Assembly (NCBI GenBank): GCA_035289305.1
Contig: DATDXN010000006.1
Location: 1 to 40,496, forward strand
Direction of reading: 5' to 3'
Source of the DNA: DATDXN01 sp035289305
GTDB lineage: Bacteria; Patescibacteriota; Microgenomatia; UBA1406; HO2-37-13b
Length of the DNA: 40,496 bases
Under the pieces are notes generated by a model that worked only from the letters and a program-made list of their open reading frames with translations, had not been told where the DNA came from and made no database searches. Below, in pieces: positions 6,603-13,673 of this stretch. The number at the start of each line of letters is the position of its first letter. The stretch's first letter is position 1. The position numbers were made by a program, and so were the translations under genes.

Positions 6603-7028
6603 TCATTGATTTTCAGATATAACTGTGGTTTTTCTTTTACTATCCAATAATAGATTATACTTTTCCTCAAATATATCTTTTCTCCCGAGGAGAAGCGGTA
6701 TAGAATCATTTTTCACCTCGACTGCGCTGCAATGAACAGACAATTCTTTCATGCCAATTTTTATACCCAATGAAAATTCCCATGCCTTGATTGATATGCC
6801 TCCTACTCCCATGGTACGATTAGTGATTAGTCGGGATTTTTTAAGACCCAGAATAGGAAGCAAATGCGAAGGAACGGTCGTGATATCTGCTCCGGTATCC
6901 ACTAAGAATTCGAATTTTCTCCATCCCCGAATAGTTTGAAGCTCTGCTGTGATGACAGGGTAAAATAATCTTCCCAGACCACCGATGTCTGCATATTCAA
7001 AGGGGAATTCTAAAGACGTATTTTGCAT
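6603..7028 (-). CDS. retropepsin-like aspartic protease
   Basis: A 141-aa single-domain protein. FLVDTGADITTVP is the catalytic Asp-Thr-Gly loop of retropepsin-type proteases, and LLLGRKDIFEEKYNLLLD matches the second conserved hydrophobic-Gly segment, so it would work as a homodimer. An upstream start at 7106 would overlap most of the neighbouring gene; the ATG at 7028 (MQNTSLEF) fits the fold better. It overlaps the end of the 65-aa gene by 32 bp, so the two are translationally linked. No signal peptide is seen, so the substrate is probably intracellular. The substrate is unknown. Confidence 0.8.
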   Translation of the reverse strand: MQNTSLEFPFEYADIGGLGRLFYPVITAELQTIRGWRKFEFLVDTGADITTVPSHLLPILGLKKSRLITNRTMGVGGISIKAWEFSLGIKIGMKELSVHCSAVEVKNDSIPLLLGRKDIFEEKYNLLLDSKRKTTVISENQ

Positions 7029-7194
7029 TACTCTTTGGCACCCAGGAAATAGTAACATCAGTTCTTTTACCGGTTTTTTTAAACAGCAAATCAAGTCTTT
7101 TTGCATGAGCGACTATTCTGCCTGTTTTCCGGCTTTTTGCCACATATCCAGGCCCGTATTTTTCCATTATTTTTGAAATATTTATTGGTCTCAT
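6997..7194 (-). CDS. small basic protein paired with the protease
   Basis: Sixty-five residues, MRPINISKIMEKYGPGYVAK..., followed by a basic segment HAKRLDLLFKKTGKRTDVTI and VPKSNAKYVF. The style is that of DUF5678-like small proteins (YGPGYVA, then KTGRIVA), which often lie next to retropepsin genes. A TATAAT box with a -35 at 17 bp lies just upstream; the first possible ATG (7215) is upstream of the expected transcription start, so I take the ATG at 7194, about 3 nt after it. Function unknown. The overlap with the protease gene suggests an adaptor, inhibitor or substrate role, which is inference. Confidence 0.7.
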   Translation of the reverse strand: MRPINISKIMEKYGPGYVAKSRKTGRIVAHAKRLDLLFKKTGKRTDVTISWVPKSNAKYVFRIPL

Positions 7195-7203
7195 AGCAAT
7201 AAA

Positions 7204-7232
7204 ATTATATCGCATTTTACTCTTTTCTTCAA
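7204..7232 (-). promoter_or_regulatory. promoter of the small protein/protease pair
   Basis: Minus strand: TTGAAG (7232-7227), 17-bp spacer, TATAAT (7209-7204). The predicted transcription start at about 7197 is 3 nt before ATG 7194. Confidence 0.6.
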
Positions 7233-7263
7233 CACAAAAATTTTACGTTCATAGGGTATTTGT

Positions 7264-7269
7264 TATACT
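7264..7269 (+). promoter_or_regulatory. extended -10 of the GHMP kinase gene
   Basis: TGTTATACT (7261-7269) is an extended -10 (TG-T-TATACT), 7 nt from the GTG start at 7277. This predicts an mRNA starting at or next to the start codon. Confidence 0.55.
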
Positions 7270-7276
7270 AGAGGTT

Positions 7277-8140
7277 GTGAAAAGCGTTATGTATTCGGCT
7301 CCACAATCCGTATATCTTTTAGGCGAAGAGGGTATCCTATTTGGCAAACCTGCTCTTGCCTGTGCGATTGATCAACGTGTGCTATTCATTCTCACAGAAG
7401 GAAAAAAAACCGTCAATGATGAAAAAGTTGATTTTATGAGCAAGCAAGTTTTGACCCATCTTTCTCGCAAAAACATTCCTTTTTCTTCTGTTCCCTATAC
7501 ATGGGATATGCGAGATGCTCATGATAAAAAAACTACTATGTGGTCTTCAGCCCATATTGTTTCCGCCTGTGCCGCGTTTCTCGAATTTTACAGCGGTCAT
7601 GCGCATGACGCTGAAGTCGTAAACAATCTGGCCTATAAGCTAGAAAAACAGTATGATCCACAAGCGTATGGTGTTTTGACAAGCGCTTCCACGTTTGGCG
7701 GGTTGATATTTTTCCGTAAAGAATTTGCCTTTCTCAAAGGCATATATAAACTTCCCTTCAAAATTCCACCCATTATTCAGGAACAATTGTTTCTTATTGG
7801 TAAAATACCTTTTTTGAAGGTCGCGAAAAAGATGAAAACTTTTACTGATTATTACAGCAAAAATCCAAAACAAGGAGATCGCATACTCTCCATAATGGAA
7901 AAAAGTGTGAAACAACTAACTATTGCAATTGCCAAAGAAGACCCGGTTTTTTTCAAAGAAGCTGCCTTACAGTATAGGCAAGCATTAGAAAAAGCTTTAA
8001 ACTTACCGATGAATTTTGTATATAACAATATGCATGCGCCTTATATGGTTTGTTTTGCAGATGAAATAAAGAGCCATTTGTCAATCATTACTCTTTTCAA
8101 ACAAGCTCATGAAGGAGTACGCAGAGAAAAATCAGTATGA
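7277..8140 (+). CDS. mevalonate-kinase-like GHMP protein, motifs degenerate
   Basis: A 287-aa protein with a GHMP kinase outline: N-terminal SAPQSVYLLGEEGILFGKPA matches the mevalonate kinase start (sapGKvyLiGEHaVvyGkPA), but GK is QS and GEH is GEE. The ATP loop, normally GxGSSA, is TTMWSSAH, and the third region reads QAYGVLTSASTFGG. Mevalonate kinase phosphorylates mevalonate for isoprenoid synthesis. The next gene is a remnant of isopentenyl phosphate kinase, another enzyme of the alternative mevalonate route, overlapping it as ATGA, which supports the family call. The lost key residues suggest weak or no kinase activity. Start is GTG 7277; ATG 7289 is the alternative. Confidence 0.65.
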   Translation: MKSVMYSAPQSVYLLGEEGILFGKPALACAIDQRVLFILTEGKKTVNDEKVDFMSKQVLTHLSRKNIPFSSVPYTWDMRDAHDKKTTMWSSAHIVSACAAFLEFYSGHAHDAEVVNNLAYKLEKQYDPQAYGVLTSASTFGGLIFFRKEFAFLKGIYKLPFKIPPIIQEQLFLIGKIPFLKVAKKMKTFTDYYSKNPKQGDRILSIMEKSVKQLTIAIAKEDPVFFKEAALQYRQALEKALNLPMNFVYNNMHAPYMVCFADEIKSHLSIITLFKQAHEGVRREKSV

Positions 8141-8272
8141 AGGAAGTTGTGCTACTTAAGCTCGGCGGCAGTCTCATCACCGATAAAACGCGATGCAAAA
8201 GATAACCGCATAAAAAAAGCACTTTTGGGCAAACCAGTTGAGGGGACGCTTATTGAAGAGTCGGAAGAGTAA
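8137..8272 (+). pseudogene. isopentenyl phosphate kinase remnant with large internal deletion
   Basis: The start encodes MKEVVLLKLGGSLITDKT, the N-terminal nucleotide-binding strand of isopentenyl phosphate kinase. A stop follows at 8203-8205. In another frame the sequence from about 8191 reads KDNRIKKALLGKPVEGTLIE and stops at 8272, which is the normal C-terminus of the same enzyme (KALxGxxxGTxI). The middle, about 200 codons in the family, is missing, and the two ends are joined out of frame near 8188-8192. The GHMP kinase stop and this ATG overlap, as in a normal operon. The last 23 bp overlap the convergent pilin gene. An assembly error is possible but both ends are clean. Confidence 0.8.
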
Positions 8273-8612
8273 TAGTCCATCCATCGCCTGTTTTTTTAAT
8301 GATCCCGAGGACATCACCGGTCACAAACGCCCATAGCGTCCACACGACAAAAAGCACAATGAGTCCGACAACAGCTTGAGTAAGCTTTTTTTGTGCCTTG
8401 GCAAGCCGTTCTTTTTCTCCAGCCGATGTAATCCAATCAAAAGCGCCCCACATGAGGTATACGAGGGTAAAGGCAGCGCCAATGATAAGAATGATATTAA
8501 ACAGCCGCGCGATAAGGAGTCCGACCGCACTTCCCGGGTTTGCAATACTATCACAAAACGGCCCGGCACAGATATTCTCACTCGGTTTAATTTGTGCAAT
8601 GATGGATAGCAT
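8250..8612 (-). CDS. TrbC/VirB2-like two-helix pilin protein, copy 3
   Basis: A 120-aa protein: short N-terminal region with a Cys pair (ICAGPFCDS), a first membrane helix (about 31-55, ARLFNIILIIGAAFTLVYLM), a charged cytoplasmic loop GEKERLAKAQKKLTQAV, and a second helix (VVGLIVLFVVWTLWAFV). The helix-KERLxKAxKKL-helix layout is that of the conjugative-pilin-like TrbC/VirB2 proteins that abound in Patescibacteria. It is the last of three tandem genes; the gap to the preceding one is 5 nt. No assembly ATPase is nearby. It may be a pilin subunit or a small membrane scaffold. Confidence 0.75.
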   Translation of the reverse strand: MLSIIAQIKPSENICAGPFCDSIANPGSAVGLLIARLFNIILIIGAAFTLVYLMWGAFDWITSAGEKERLAKAQKKLTQAVVGLIVLFVVWTLWAFVTGDVLGIIKKTGDGWTITLPTLQ

Positions 8613-8617
8613 ATGGT

Positions 8618-8971
8618 TTATGGCACTGTTTTAATTTCAGGCCGCAAGATCGCCAGGGGATCGCCAAACACCACAAGTCCCACGATTGCTGCCAGAAGTG
8701 GTGCGACGACCACGACCAAAAGTCCCACAAGAGTCCATTTGATTTTGTCATGCGCTGCTTTTAATTTTTTTGCATCTCCTTCAGCGCGCAGATAATCAAG
8801 GCCAGTCCATATAAACTGTATGAGCGTGTAAAGGCCCGCAATCACAATCGTGAGATTGAGTCCAACGTTTAAGACTCTGACAAGATCGTCAACAGGATTG
8901 CCCGTGGGAGAGCCCGGTGGAGGATTGATAGTGCCAAAAATTTCTTGAATTTTCTTTTGCTCTATTTTCAT
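8618..8971 (-). CDS. TrbC/VirB2-like two-helix pilin protein, copy 2
   Basis: 117 aa. Hydrophilic N-terminus with a Pro/Gly stretch (NPPPGSPTGNP), helix LNVGLNLTIVIAGLYTLIQFIW, charged loop LRAEGDAKKLKAAHDKIKW, helix TLVGLLVVVVAPLLAAIVGLVVF. Same layout as its two neighbours but low sequence identity, so these are old paralogs rather than recent duplicates. Its ATG overlaps the stop of the upstream gene as ATGA, so the pair is translationally coupled. Confidence 0.75.
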   Translation of the reverse strand: MKIEQKKIQEIFGTINPPPGSPTGNPVDDLVRVLNVGLNLTIVIAGLYTLIQFIWTGLDYLRAEGDAKKLKAAHDKIKWTLVGLLVVVVAPLLAAIVGLVVFGDPLAILRPEIKTVP

Positions 8972-9285
8972 AAGGGGAAAAAATTATCACCTTTTTTAAA
9001 ACCAGTGAAAATCACTGGTATTAATCTTACTAAAAGATAGCTAAAAAGTATAATAACCAGTCCGACGACTCCATAGGTCAGCAGTTTTTGCGCTTTTTTC
9101 ATCTGTTCGGGGTTGCCAGATGAACCAAGCAGGATAAAGCCTGCCTGTAGCGTGATGATAAAAAATATAATACCCGCAAGGATGATGACGTTGGGGACAA
9201 TGATATTAAAAAGACTCGCAATTGAAGTAAACTTTTTCGCAGGTTCAAATATTTCTTCGATATTAAGAGCAAGAAGATTATCCAT
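8968..9285 (-). CDS. TrbC/VirB2-like two-helix pilin protein, copy 1
   Basis: 105 aa from ATG 9285. Helix VPNVIILAGIIFFIITLQAGF, then GSSGNPEQMKKAQKLLTYG, then helix VVGLVIILFSYLLVRLIPVIF. The loop GNPEQMKKAQKLL closely resembles that of the secreted pilin-like protein at 26847 (GSPEKIKKAKERL). The frame is open much further upstream, but that part is the reverse of the Fic gene. The ATG at 9285 has TATACA 8 nt upstream and TTGCAT 16 bp further, so it is the first gene of the three-gene operon. Confidence 0.75.
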   Translation of the reverse strand: MDNLLALNIEEIFEPAKKFTSIASLFNIIVPNVIILAGIIFFIITLQAGFILLGSSGNPEQMKKAQKLLTYGVVGLVIILFSYLLVRLIPVIFTGFKKGDNFFPL

Positions 9286-9293
9286 ACGCTCAT

Positions 9294-9321
9294 TGTATAT
9301 CCTCTTACTTCCAAAATGCAA
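9294..9321 (-). promoter_or_regulatory. promoter of the three-pilin operon
   Basis: Minus strand: TTGCAT (9321-9316), 16-bp spacer, TATACA (9299-9294), 8 nt, ATG 9285. Confidence 0.5.
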
Positions 9322-9377
9322 ATCTATATGAGAGAGTATAATTGAGAAAATGAAAAAAAGACAACGTCGGTTTGGTA

Positions 9378-9383
9378 TATAAT
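9378..9383 (+). promoter_or_regulatory. -10 box of the Fic gene
   Basis: A consensus TATAAT ends 7 nt before ATG 9391, predicting a leaderless mRNA. No strong -35 is visible. Confidence 0.5.
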
Positions 9384-9390
9384 ACTGACT

Positions 9391-10434
9391 ATGTTTTATC
9401 CGACCTTTGTCATCAGTAATAAAATCTTGAAAAACATCGGCATTATCGAAGCTGCCCGAGAAGTGGTCATGGGGGCACCACTTCTTCCCTTGTGGGAGAA
9501 GCAATTTCGAGAGGACGCGATCGTGCGCACTGCGCACCATGGCACCCATATTGAAGGAAACAAACTTGACATACGTGAGGCAAAAGATGTGCTTTTGGGC
9601 AAAGAAGTCATCGGCAGACCGCGTGATGTGCAGGAGATCATCAATTATCGAAAAGTCCTTGAGCTGATTGAGGATGAAGTCATGCGGAAAATTGAACGCA
9701 TTAGTGAGGATCTCATCAAAAAAATTCACCGCATCGTCGTCGCGAAGATCTTGTCCGAAAAGCAAGCTGGCATATATCGAGCAAGCCAAGTCGTCGTCCG
9801 CAACAGTGATACGGGTGAAGTGACGTTTCGTCCCCCTCCTGCCGTTGAGGTTCCTTTTCTTATGCGCGAGTTTTTGTACTGGCTCAATAAAGCGCCGCGT
9901 GACGATGTGCATCCGGTTATTCAAGCGGGAGTTGCCCATCATGAGCTGGTGCGCATTCATCCGTTCATTGATGGTAATGGGAGAGTGGCGCGTACATTGG
10001 CCACACTTATTTTATTTTTGGGCACCTATGATATTCGCAAGTTTTTTTCGCTTGAGGAATACTATGATAAAGATGCAGTTTCCTATTATGAGAACCTCAA
10101 AAAAGCATCAGAGGGTAACTTGACATCATGGCTTGAGTATTTTACCCTTGGGGTGGCACGCGAATTTGAACGGATAAAAAGTAAAGTTACTGCTCTTTCA
10201 AAAGACACGCAGTTCAAAAAGAAACTGGGAGGAAAACAGATATTTTTGAGTGAGCGGCAGGTAAAAATCATCGAATACATCCAAAGCGTGGGGTATCTGC
10301 AAAATCAAACATTTAAAGAACTTTTCCCCGATATTTCCGAAGACAGCGTGCTTCGCGACATCAAAGACTTGATAGAAAACGGCATTATTAAAAAAATCGG
10401 CAAAACAAAAGCAGCTCGATATGTGATGACATGA
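9391..10434 (+). CDS. Fic family protein with inhibitory motif and winged helix
   Basis: 347 aa. Residues about 50-57 (GTHIEGN) resemble the autoinhibitory helix of Fic enzymes. The Fic core has HPFIDGNGRVAR with catalytic H190. Residues about 275-347 form a winged helix (LSERQVKIIEYIQSVGYL, then DSVLRDIKDLIENGIIKKIG), so it may bind DNA. Fic proteins transfer AMP or related groups to protein side chains; an intact IEGN motif means regulated activity. The layout (Fic plus C-terminal winged helix) is a common stand-alone type. Its stop overlaps the ligase start as ATGA, so the two are cotranscribed. The target is unknown. Confidence 0.9.
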   Translation: MFYPTFVISNKILKNIGIIEAAREVVMGAPLLPLWEKQFREDAIVRTAHHGTHIEGNKLDIREAKDVLLGKEVIGRPRDVQEIINYRKVLELIEDEVMRKIERISEDLIKKIHRIVVAKILSEKQAGIYRASQVVVRNSDTGEVTFRPPPAVEVPFLMREFLYWLNKAPRDDVHPVIQAGVAHHELVRIHPFIDGNGRVARTLATLILFLGTYDIRKFFSLEEYYDKDAVSYYENLKKASEGNLTSWLEYFTLGVAREFERIKSKVTALSKDTQFKKKLGGKQIFLSERQVKIIEYIQSVGYLQNQTFKELFPDISEDSVLRDIKDLIENGIIKKIGKTKAARYVMT

Positions 10435-12212
10435 CATTTACAGAACTTGCACATCATTTCCGCACTATCGAAGAGACCGCCTCGCGTCTTTTGATGACGA
10501 GAGAATTAAGCGATCTTTTCAAAAAATCCCACCGCGATGAGATTGCGTGTATCATATATCTTCTCCAAGGAAGAGTTTCCCCCGCATATGAAAAGATAGA
10601 TTTTGGCATGGCGGAGAAAATGCTTATTCGGGCCTCAATTCATGCGCTCAATATAGAAAAAAAGACTTTTTTGGATCGCTATAAAAAAGTCGGCGATCTG
10701 GGAAAAACAGTTGAAGTATTTCGGGATAAAATCACGACGATTGAGGAAGAAACGCTTTCGGTGCGCGAAGTTTTTGACAAACTCAAAAAAATGGCGCAGG
10801 CAAACGGGGAAGGATCGCAGGAGGTGAAGATAGGGATCCTTTCACAGCTTATCCGCACGCTTGATAGTTTGTCTTGCCGGTATCTTATGCGCATTCCAGT
10901 GAATACCCTGCGGCTTGGATTTTCTGATATGACGATACTGGACGCGTTTTCATGGATGATAGTCGGCGACAAAACGTTACGGGGGAAAATCGAGGAGGCC
11001 TATCATGTTCGACCTGACCTTGGTTTTATTGGAACTGCGCTTAAAAAAGAAGGAATACAAGGACTGAAAAAAGTAAAGCCTGCGGTTTTTACTCCAATTC
11101 TCATGATGAGGGCAGAACGTCTGTCAAGCGCGAAAGATATTATCGAAAAGATCGGGCGATGCGCCGTCGAGTCAAAATATGATGGATTTCGCCTCCAAAT
11201 TCACTATAAAAACGATGAAGTTAAATTATTTTCCCGAAATCTTGATGAAGTCTCATATATGTATCCAGATTTAGTTTCCGCCATTTTAAAAAATATAAAA
11301 GCAACAGAAGTTATTTATGAAGGAGAGGCAATCGGATACAATCCAAAAACTGGTGATTTTTTACCTTTTCAAGAGACGGTGCAACGAAAGAGAAAATATC
11401 ATATTGCGCAAAAGGCAAAAGAAATCCCGCTTAAATTATTTGTATTTGACCTTTTGTATTTGGATGGCGAAAATATGTTGGTACAACAGTTTTTCAATCG
11501 GCGTAAATTTCTCTCTCATATATTCAAAAACAACGCAGCTGCCGGGTCGCTTATTTTGATGGCAGATGAGGAAATCATTGATGATCCGCAAAGACTTGAG
11601 GCGCTTTTTGAAAAGGCTGTTTCAAAAGGTTTAGAGGGAATTATTGCAAAAAAACTCAACGGAGTATATAGGGCGGGCGCGCGTGAATGGAACTGGATCA
11701 AATATAAAAAAAGCTACAGCAGCAAACTGCAAGATACGATCGATTGCCTGGTAATGGGGTATGATTTTGGCAAGGGGAAAAGGACAGATTTTGGTATCGG
11801 CGCGTTTCTCGTTGGTGTATATGACGAAAAAAAGGATATGTTCGTGACTGTTGCCAAAATCGGTACGGGTTTGACTGACGAAGAATGGCGAACGTTAGAA
11901 ATTAAAAATCAAAAATTAAAAATCAAAAATAGACCCAGTAATTATGTCGTGGATAAAGGCATGGAGTGTGATGTGTGGCTTCACCCCAAAACTATTGTTG
12001 AAATACGCGCCGATGAAATCACCAAGTCGCCCGTCCATACGGCAGGAAGGGTCATGAAAAAGACAAAAACAGGAAAAGGAGAAGAGATTGATATTCCCGG
12101 TTTTGCCCTCCGGTTTCCGCGCCTTGAGCGTTTTCGAGAAGACAAAAAACCCGAAGATGCAACAAGTGTGAAAGAAATTGAAACCATGTATAAACAGCAG
12201 AAAATTGCTTAA
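10431..12212 (+). CDS. ATP-dependent DNA ligase
   Basis: 593 aa, the size of archaeal and LIG1-type ligases. N-terminal DNA-binding helical domain (1-220), adenylation domain with motif I ESKYDGFRLQ (AMP-linked K249), LFSRNLDEVS (motif Ia-like), YEGEAIG (motif III), FDLLYLDG, motif IV GLEGIIAKKL and motif V WIKYKKSY, then an OB domain ending before KEIETMYKQQ. It seals nicks using ATP, whereas most bacteria rely on NAD-dependent LigA; whether LigA is also encoded lies outside the window. A 30-bp AT-rich direct repeat at 11901 adds an EIKNQKLKIKN stretch in the OB region without breaking the frame. Cotranscribed with the Fic gene. Confidence 0.95.
   Translation: MTFTELAHHFRTIEETASRLLMTRELSDLFKKSHRDEIACIIYLLQGRVSPAYEKIDFGMAEKMLIRASIHALNIEKKTFLDRYKKVGDLGKTVEVFRDKITTIEEETLSVREVFDKLKKMAQANGEGSQEVKIGILSQLIRTLDSLSCRYLMRIPVNTLRLGFSDMTILDAFSWMIVGDKTLRGKIEEAYHVRPDLGFIGTALKKEGIQGLKKVKPAVFTPILMMRAERLSSAKDIIEKIGRCAVESKYDGFRLQIHYKNDEVKLFSRNLDEVSYMYPDLVSAILKNIKATEVIYEGEAIGYNPKTGDFLPFQETVQRKRKYHIAQKAKEIPLKLFVFDLLYLDGENMLVQQFFNRRKFLSHIFKNNAAAGSLILMADEEIIDDPQRLEALFEKAVSKGLEGIIAKKLNGVYRAGAREWNWIKYKKSYSSKLQDTIDCLVMGYDFGKGKRTDFGIGAFLVGVYDEKKDMFVTVAKIGTGLTDEEWRTLEIKNQKLKIKNRPSNYVVDKGMECDVWLHPKTIVEIRADEITKSPVHTAGRVMKKTKTGKGEEIDIPGFALRFPRLERFREDKKPEDATSVKEIETMYKQQKIA
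11901..11930 (+). repeat. in-frame AT-rich repeat inside the ligase gene
   Basis: Two tandem copies of ATTAAAAATCAAAA plus AT. A related stretch, AAAATTAAAAATCAAAA, lies inside valS at 20436-20452. Both are read in a frame giving a Lys/Ile/Asn stretch with LKIK, located in a surface region of each enzyme. This looks like a small spreading repeat tolerated in coding DNA. Confidence 0.55.
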
Positions 12213-12232
12213 TCTGCCGAATTCATTTTATT

Positions 12233-12244
12233 TTGATTAATCAA
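12233..12244. promoter_or_regulatory. perfect 12-bp palindrome before the 12253 gene
   Basis: TTGATTAATCAA, extended to 14 bp by flanking T and A, ends 8 nt before ATG 12253. It could be an operator for a dimeric repressor. No -10 is seen in the expected place. Confidence 0.3.
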
Positions 12245-12252
12245 AGATTTAG

Positions 12253-12738
12253 ATGACAGACCAAAACATTCAGCTTCAATACATGACCTTTCATAAAGAA
12301 TCAGCTCTTTATTGGAATAATCTTGCCAATCAGAGGCAATTTGAACTAGCTAAACAATTATTAACTATTGGCGCAGTGTTGTTAACTATATCAGCAACTG
12401 CAATAGTGACTATAAGAGGTATTAATTTTCAATCACAACCTCTTCAATCTTATTCTCTTTTATTATCTTGGATTTTTTTCCTTTTTTCTATCATTTGTGG
12501 ATTTAAACAATTAATAAATGATGCTTCCTATTTTAATTACTTATCTAATGATGAAAGTACTAGAGAAAATAAATTTGCAGTTTTACCATTTGATAGGGCT
12601 AAACAAGAGATAGAAAGCATGAAACCAACGAATTCTAGAGGCGATGAAAAATGGTTATTGCTTCAGCACGTGTTTTTTTATTTAGGATTGATTTTTATCA
12701 CATTAAGTGCATTTTTTATTCTATATTTTAAAACTTAA
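12253..12738 (+). CDS. hypothetical membrane protein
   Basis: 161 aa. A soluble amphipathic N-terminus (MTFHKESALYWNNLANQRQFELAKQ), two close membrane helices (about 36-55 and 66-84), a polar loop of about 45 residues with a DERST-like and FDRAKQEIESMK stretch, and a third helix (about 135-158). The layout recalls small SLATT-like or effector-type membrane proteins of defence loci, but no motif proves it. The gene is more AT-rich than the ligase before it and lies next to an AbiEii-type pair, so it may have been acquired with it. Function unknown. Confidence 0.65.
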   Translation: MTDQNIQLQYMTFHKESALYWNNLANQRQFELAKQLLTIGAVLLTISATAIVTIRGINFQSQPLQSYSLLLSWIFFLFSIICGFKQLINDASYFNYLSNDESTRENKFAVLPFDRAKQEIESMKPTNSRGDEKWLLLQHVFFYLGLIFITLSAFFILYFKT

Positions 12739-12771
12739 TGATTTTTAATACTGTAGTATCAGAATACAGAT

Positions 12772-13437
12772 TTACTTGAAAATTTCTTCCTTCAATGATT
12801 TTGCGAGAGAGAGGAAAAACGTATCCATACTTTTTTTATCAAAGGGAATAATCATTATGGAGCTTTCATCAAAATCAGTGGCTTTAATAAACTGGCTGGC
12901 CAGAGTTATTCTATCAATATGCCAATCAAATTTTGCTTTTGCAGCTAGAATGAGCTGATTCAGAGAATAATTATATCTTTGCATGATAACATACAAATCA
13001 AGATAATCTCGGCTTCTAGGTTGCATAAAAATTGTGTGGAGTTTATTTGCGGCAATATCGTAGACGCTATCAACCTCTAAATTTTTAAAACATGTGCCTT
13101 TTTCTATTCGAGGGAAAGGATAATAGTTAAAATCAACTTTTAACTTCTGTTGATTATCAAAGATTAGAATATAACTTATCAATCCCATCATTTGACTTCT
13201 TTTTACTTCTACAACAGTTAAATCTTTAGAGATTTTTTTCAGAAAGGCTTCAATCAATTTTTGATCAACTTCTTGTTTTTCTGTAAAAAGATCGATATCA
13301 TAGGAAATGCGATGGTGAAGATAAAATTCAGAGAGAGCTGTTCCTCCAGTTAAATAAAAACTCCTAGTTATTTGCTCATCTTTGGAGACATATTCCAAAA
13401 ATTGAGATTGTTTGGGAGTGAGTATAGTTTTCCCCAT
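12772..13437 (-). CDS. AbiEii/AbiGii-type nucleotidyltransferase toxin, intact copy
   Basis: 221 aa. The N-terminal part has the family signature FYLTGGTALSEFYLHHR followed by SYDIDLFTE, the GGT loop and the DxD metal site of the nucleotidyltransferase fold. KVDFNYYPFPRIE supplies the third acidic residue, and AANKLHTIFMQPRSRDYLDLYVIM is the conserved Lys and RDxxDLY segment. AbiEii toxins transfer nucleotides to RNA substrates in phage-defence toxin-antitoxin pairs. The presumed partner is the MYNWSID protein encoded just upstream with a 70-bp overlap. All key residues look intact. A second, decayed copy lies at 22225-22659. Confidence 0.9.
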   Translation of the reverse strand: MGKTILTPKQSQFLEYVSKDEQITRSFYLTGGTALSEFYLHHRISYDIDLFTEKQEVDQKLIEAFLKKISKDLTVVEVKRSQMMGLISYILIFDNQQKLKVDFNYYPFPRIEKGTCFKNLEVDSVYDIAANKLHTIFMQPRSRDYLDLYVIMQRYNYSLNQLILAAKAKFDWHIDRITLASQFIKATDFDESSIMIIPFDKKSMDTFFLSLAKSLKEEIFK

Positions 13438-13628
13438 AATAGATATTCCAGAGCCCGTTTTTTATAGGGATCTAGGTTGTCTTTAATAGTATCCCACATT
13501 TTTTTAACCTCTTCCGTACCCAATTTTTCTCCATCTAAACCATAGTTGATCATTTGTTCTAGTTTCCATTGAGTATATTTTCCGGGATTTTTCTTTAATT
13601 TTTTAGTATCTATGCTCCAATTATACAT
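13368..13628 (-). CDS. MYNWSID protein, presumed antitoxin of the AbiEii-type pair
   Basis: 86 aa: MYNWSIDTKKLKKNP, then KLEQMINYGLDGEKL, EEVKKMWDTIKDNLDP, and RALEYLLWGK. It is helical and soluble. The paralog at 22557 shares all four segments. The last 20 or so residues differ between the paralogs and are encoded in the overlap with the toxin gene, so the conserved part ends at LLWGK. It lies in the antitoxin position but does not resemble the classic AbiEi winged helix. An antitoxin role is inference from position. The start codon lies 6 nt from an extended -10. Confidence 0.75.
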   Translation of the reverse strand: MYNWSIDTKKLKKNPGKYTQWKLEQMINYGLDGEKLGTEEVKKMWDTIKDNLDPYKKRALEYLLWGKLYSLPNNLNFWNMSPKMSK

Positions 13629-13634
13629 ACATAT

Positions 13635-13643
13635 AGTATACCA
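13635..13643 (-). promoter_or_regulatory. extended -10 of the intact AbiEii-type pair
   Basis: Minus strand TGGTATACT, 6 nt before ATG 13628. The same nine bases stand 5 nt before the start of the paralogous pair (22867-22859), so this promoter is conserved between the copies. Confidence 0.65.
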
Positions 13644-13673
13644 TTTTAGGGGCTCAAATTGTACTGATTGTAA

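Noticed and set aside
9286..9960. N-terminal extension of the first pilin-like gene to 330 aa
   Set aside because: It is the reverse strand of the Fic gene; composition is non-native, and a promoter and suitable ATG exist at 9285.
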